Positions 6,417 to 9,938 of a stretch of 9,938 nucleotides of DNA are shown in pieces. This DNA is from JANNWF01 sp038205755 (GTDB taxonomy: Bacteria > Pseudomonadota > Gammaproteobacteria > Xanthomonadales > Xanthomonadaceae), in contig JBBRBN010000109.1 in NCBI GenBank assembly GCA_038205755.1, positions 1 through 9,938 on the forward strand. The letters run 5' to 3'. How positions within the stretch are numbered: position 1 is the stretch's first letter; every line of letters starts with the position of its first letter. Both the position numbers and the translations under genes were made by a program. The notes under the pieces are model-generated. The model made no database searches. It was not told the DNA's origin and was given only the letters and a program-made list of their open reading frames with translations.

Positions 6417-7964
6417 ATGACCACCCGCTCTTCCGCATCCGGCGGCCTTTCGTTTGTTGCCTGCGCATTTCTGCTCATTGCGTGTATCGCATTGGGAGGC
6501 GGCACCCGCCAGGCGCTGCCGGCGGAGGCACTGCTGCAGATTTTCGCGCTCCCGTTCCTGCTGCTCGGACTGTTCGGCCGGGGATCCCGTGAGTTTGATG
6601 GTCGCGCCTGGCTGTGTGCGGGCTGGTTCGCTGCGGTGGCAGTCGTACTGCTGGTACAGCTGATTCCCTTGCCGCCCTTGCTCTGGAGCTCGCTTGCCGG
6701 CAGGCAGGTGCTTGCGGACGAACTCGAGCTGGCCGGTGTGGCCGTAGGCTGGCGCCCGCTCAGCCTCGATCCCCAAGCCACATTGCGCGCCCTGCTGGCG
6801 ATGCTGGCGCCCGCTGCCGTGTTTCTCCTCGCATCGAAGCTCAATCTTCGGCACCGCGTTCTGCTGCTGAAGCTGGTCCTGCTGCTGGCGGTGGCCAGCG
6901 TCGCGCTCGGGTTCGCCCAACTCGCTGGCGGACCCAACAGCCCACTCCGCTGGCACGATGTCACCAGCGCAACCAACGCCGTCGGCCCGTTTGCCAATCG
7001 CAACCATCTGGCAAGTTTGCTGGCTGTTTGCCTTCCGCTCAGCGCGGCCTGGCTGATCGCTGCGCTGCGGCAGCGTCGTCAGGACCTGCGGGCAGCCCTG
7101 ATGGTGGCGGCCGGGGCGTTGCTGGTGCTGCTGATCATCGGCCTGGCGGTTACCCGCTCACGCTCCGGCGTCGTCTTGGGGGCCGCCGCGTTTGTCGGGG
7201 TTGCGGTGATGGTGTGGCTGCATCGCCAGCGGATTGAACCCGGCAAGACGCGCCCGCTGCAGATCCGCCGCTGGTTGCTGCTGGCATTTGCCGTTGGGGT
7301 GGTGGTCAGCATGCAATATGGATTGCTGGACCTCTGGGGGCGCCTGCGCAGCGATCCATTGGAGGACCGGCGCTGGCATATCGCCGCGACCACCATTGAC
7401 GCGATTGGCACCTTCGGTGCGCTGGGAACCGGTGCCGGTACGTTCGTGACGGTCTACCCTTCGGTGGAGCCGGAAAACGAGCGCGGGGAGTACTACGTCA
7501 ACCGTGCCCACAATGACTGGCTGGAGTGGACGCTGGAAGGCGGTTGGCCGCTGGTAGCGATCATCCTGCTCGGGGTGGTGTTGATTTCGCGCCTCGCGCT
7601 TGAAGCCATTCGAAGCGAGTCGCCGCGTGCGCAGTGGCAGTCGGCTGCCGCAATCGGGCTGGCCCTGCTGGCGCTGCACAGCGCGCTGGACTATCCCTTG
7701 CGCACCACGGCCATGGCGGCGATTGCTGCGTTGCTGGTGGCCTGCCTGTTGCCGGGGGAGGGCAGTGAGGCGCGGGATTCCCGGCGCAATCGCAAGCGCC
7801 GGAGTCAAGCCAGCGCGACGGGTCGTACTCCCACCGGCCGACTTGCAAGCGAGGCGACCAGCGACCACGGTCCCGCAGCATCGGCAGTCGGTCCGTTGTC
7901 GAATCTGGACGAGAACGACCCCTGGTACCCCTCTCACCTCAAACGTCAGCCCGACAGTCAATGA
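6417..7964 (+). CDS. O-antigen ligase/polymerase family membrane protein (Wzy_C, Wzy/WaaL-like)
   Basis: A 515-residue polytopic inner-membrane protein, hydrophobic over about residues 10-445 with roughly ten or more spans. Family signatures are in the right order: VGPFANRNHLASLLAV (189-204), TRSRSG (246-251) at the start of the Wzy_C region, LGTGAGTF (336-343) with VYPS, the loop motif RAHNDWLEWTLEGGWP (363-378) and HSALDYPLRT (421-430). In this family a large periplasmic loop with conserved Arg and His residues acts on the undecaprenyl-linked donor, so the AHNDW region is the likely active-site loop. It would polymerise repeat units or ligate the polymer; polymerase and ligase cannot be told apart by motif alone, but the locus favours polymerase. 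The last ~70 residues (446-515) form a hydrophilic tail with a basic cluster (RRNRKRRS). The start at 6417 lacks a visible ribosome-binding site. It ends in an ATGA overlap with ugd. Confidence 0.9.
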   Translation: MTTRSSASGGLSFVACAFLLIACIALGGGTRQALPAEALLQIFALPFLLLGLFGRGSREFDGRAWLCAGWFAAVAVVLLVQLIPLPPLLWSSLAGRQVLADELELAGVAVGWRPLSLDPQATLRALLAMLAPAAVFLLASKLNLRHRVLLLKLVLLLAVASVALGFAQLAGGPNSPLRWHDVTSATNAVGPFANRNHLASLLAVCLPLSAAWLIAALRQRRQDLRAALMVAAGALLVLLIIGLAVTRSRSGVVLGAAAFVGVAVMVWLHRQRIEPGKTRPLQIRRWLLLAFAVGVVVSMQYGLLDLWGRLRSDPLEDRRWHIAATTIDAIGTFGALGTGAGTFVTVYPSVEPENERGEYYVNRAHNDWLEWTLEGGWPLVAIILLGVVLISRLALEAIRSESPRAQWQSAAAIGLALLALHSALDYPLRTTAMAAIAALLVACLLPGEGSEARDSRRNRKRRSQASATGRTPTGRLASEATSDHGPAASAVGPLSNLDENDPWYPSHLKRQPDSQ

Positions 7965-9327
7965 AAGTCACCATTTTTGGAACCGGTTACGTCGGTCTGG
8001 TCACCGGCACCTGTCTGGCAGAAGTCGGACACCAGGTCATTTGCGTGGACATCGACGCGGCCAAAGTCGATGGCCTCAACCGCGGCGTGCTGCCAATCTA
8101 CGAGCCGGGGCTGGACGACCTGGTTCAGACCAACCATGGCGCCGGTCGCCTCTCGTTCACCATCGATGCGGCCAAGGCGATCGCCGCGGCCGAAGTCATC
8201 TTCATCGCTGTCGGCACCCCGCCGGATGAAGACGGCAGCGCCGATCTGCAGTACGTGCTGGCCGTGGCCAGAACAATCGGCCAGCACCTTTCGCGGCCCG
8301 CCGTGGTGGTCAACAAGTCGACGGTACCGGTGGGCACAGCTGACAAGGTCAAGGCGGCCATTCTCGGCGCGCTCGATGCGCGTGCGGCAAAGGTGAAGTT
8401 CGAGGTCGTCTCCAACCCCGAGTTTCTCAAGGAGGGGGCGGCGGTCAACGACTGCCTGCGTCCGGACCGAATCGTCTTAGGCTCAGGTAGCGCCGAGGCG
8501 ATCGAGACCATGAAGCGCCTCTACGCGCCCTTCAATCGCAATCACGAGCGCATCGTGGTGATGGACGAGCGCTCCGCCGAGCTGACCAAGTACGCCGCCA
8601 ACGCCATGCTGGCGACCAAGATCAGCTTCATGAACGAGATGGCCAATATCGCCGAGCGTGTGGGCGCCGATATCGAGATGGTCCGTCACGGCATCGGTTC
8701 GGATGCTCGTATCGGCTACAGCTTCATCTATCCGGGTGCCGGCTACGGCGGGTCATGCTTCCCCAAGGACGTTCAGGCGCTGGAGCGCACCGCCCGCCAG
8801 CACGGCTATTCCCCACAGATCCTCACGGCGGTGGAGTCGGTGAATGCACTGCAGAAGCACAAGCTGCCCGAACTGGTGCTGCGCCACTTCGGTGGCGACA
8901 TCGCCGGCCGCACGTTCGCCGTTTGGGGCCTGGCCTTCAAGCCCAACACCGACGACATGCGCGAGGCGTCCAGCCGCAGCCTGCTCGACGCGCTCTGGGC
9001 CGCAGGCGCCAACGTGCGCGCGCACGATCCGGAAGCGCTGGCAGAAGCCGGTCGCGTATTCGGCGAACGCGATGACCTGGTGCTTTGCGATTCCCCGGCG
9101 AGCGCGCTGGAAGGTGCCGATGCGCTGATCGTTGTCACCGAATGGAAGGCTTACTGGAGTCCGGACTTTGCCGCCATTCTCGAGGCGCTGCGAGAGCCGG
9201 CGATCTTCGATGGCCGCAACATCTACGATCCGGTGGAAGTGGAAGCGGCAGGGCTCGCCTACTACGGCATCGGTCGCGGCCGCTCAGTGCGGCGTCCCGC
9301 GGCAGTTGCAGCGCAAGGAGCGCAGGC

Positions 9328-9331
<4 letters not shown>
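7961..9331 (+). CDS. ugd: UDP-glucose 6-dehydrogenase
   Basis: A 456-residue cytoplasmic enzyme oxidising UDP-glucose to UDP-glucuronate with 2 NAD+. The N-terminal Rossmann motif is GTGYVGLVTG (7-16), followed by an acidic D30/D32 pair in ICVDID. Other family motifs are VGTPPDEDG (85-92), NKSTVPVGT (118-126), SNPEFLKEGAA (151-161) with the conserved glutamate, the central-helix Lys in ELTKYAANAMLA (K210), and the catalytic Cys motif GYGGSCFPKD (C266). The UDP-binding domain has WGLAFKPNTDD (322-332) and ends with IFDGRNIYDP (415-423). Length matches the family (about 440-460) and all key residues are present. It starts inside the polymerase stop (ATGA) with no visible ribosome-binding site, suggesting translation by coupling, and overlaps the next gene in the same way. 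Its product feeds the decarboxylase encoded next. Confidence 0.97.
9315..9320 (+). promoter_or_regulatory. Ribosome-binding site for the UDP-xylose synthase gene
   Basis: AAGGAG, a near-perfect Shine-Dalgarno sequence, lies 7 bases before the ATG at 9328, within the 3' end of ugd. It is the strongest such site in the window and supports the 9328 start. Confidence 0.7.

Positions 9332-9938
<607 letters not shown>

Noticed and set aside
5853..7007. 384-codon open frame on the - strand
   Set aside because: It lies opposite the FecR-like and polymerase genes, its translation is rich in Gln, Arg and Gly with no domain or signal, and long antisense frames are expected in GC-rich coding DNA.

Overview
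The window is a stretch of GC-rich bacterial chromosome from an envelope-polysaccharide (exopolysaccharide or capsule) locus. All eight genes lie on the + strand and are tightly packed. The gene families (an OPX-type export porin, a Wzz/BY-kinase co-polymerase of GumC/Wzc type, a Wzy/WaaL ligase-polymerase, Ugd and Uxs) and the strong G/C bias at third codon positions fit a proteobacterium, most likely gammaproteobacterial (Lysobacterales/Xanthomonadales-like). That placement is an impression from protein style, not a computed result.

Layout. 1-308: C-terminal end of the outer-membrane polysaccharide export protein, cut by the window edge. 345-2684: inner-membrane polysaccharide co-polymerase fused to a tyrosine autokinase, ending in an alternating Tyr-Gly tail. 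2696-4498: an unusual membrane protein with an atypical J-domain (HPD motif) on the cytoplasmic side, one membrane span, a roughly 240-residue low-complexity linker and a C-terminal NTF2/SnoaL-like domain. 4495-5886: a membrane-anchored helical-repeat (TPR-like) protein with a C-terminal beta-rich, possibly carbohydrate-binding domain. 5883-6338: a small secreted FecR-like-domain protein with a C-terminal hydrophobic segment. 6339-6416: a 78-base gap holding a GC-rich hairpin. 6417-7964: a polytopic O-antigen ligase/polymerase family protein. 7961-9331: UDP-glucose 6-dehydrogenase. 9328-9938: UDP-glucuronate decarboxylase (UDP-xylose synthase), cut by the window end.

How the genes fit together. 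Ugd and Uxs act in sequence (UDP-glucose to UDP-glucuronate to UDP-xylose), so the polymer probably contains glucuronate and/or xylose or a derivative. The Wzy-like protein would polymerise or transfer lipid-linked repeats. The BY-kinase co-polymerase would control chain length and couple to the OPX channel for export. Four junctions are ATGA overlaps, consistent with one translationally coupled operon, with the 6339-6416 hairpin as the only visible internal control point. No flippase or glycosyltransferase lies inside the window.

The least understood part is the central three-gene block (2696-6338), a J-domain/NTF2 fusion, a TPR/beta-domain protein and a FecR-like protein, set between the export/kinase genes and the polymerase. 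It looks like an accessory envelope-assembly module that may connect cytoplasmic chaperone activity to the polysaccharide machine. That function is inferred from context and domain architecture only.
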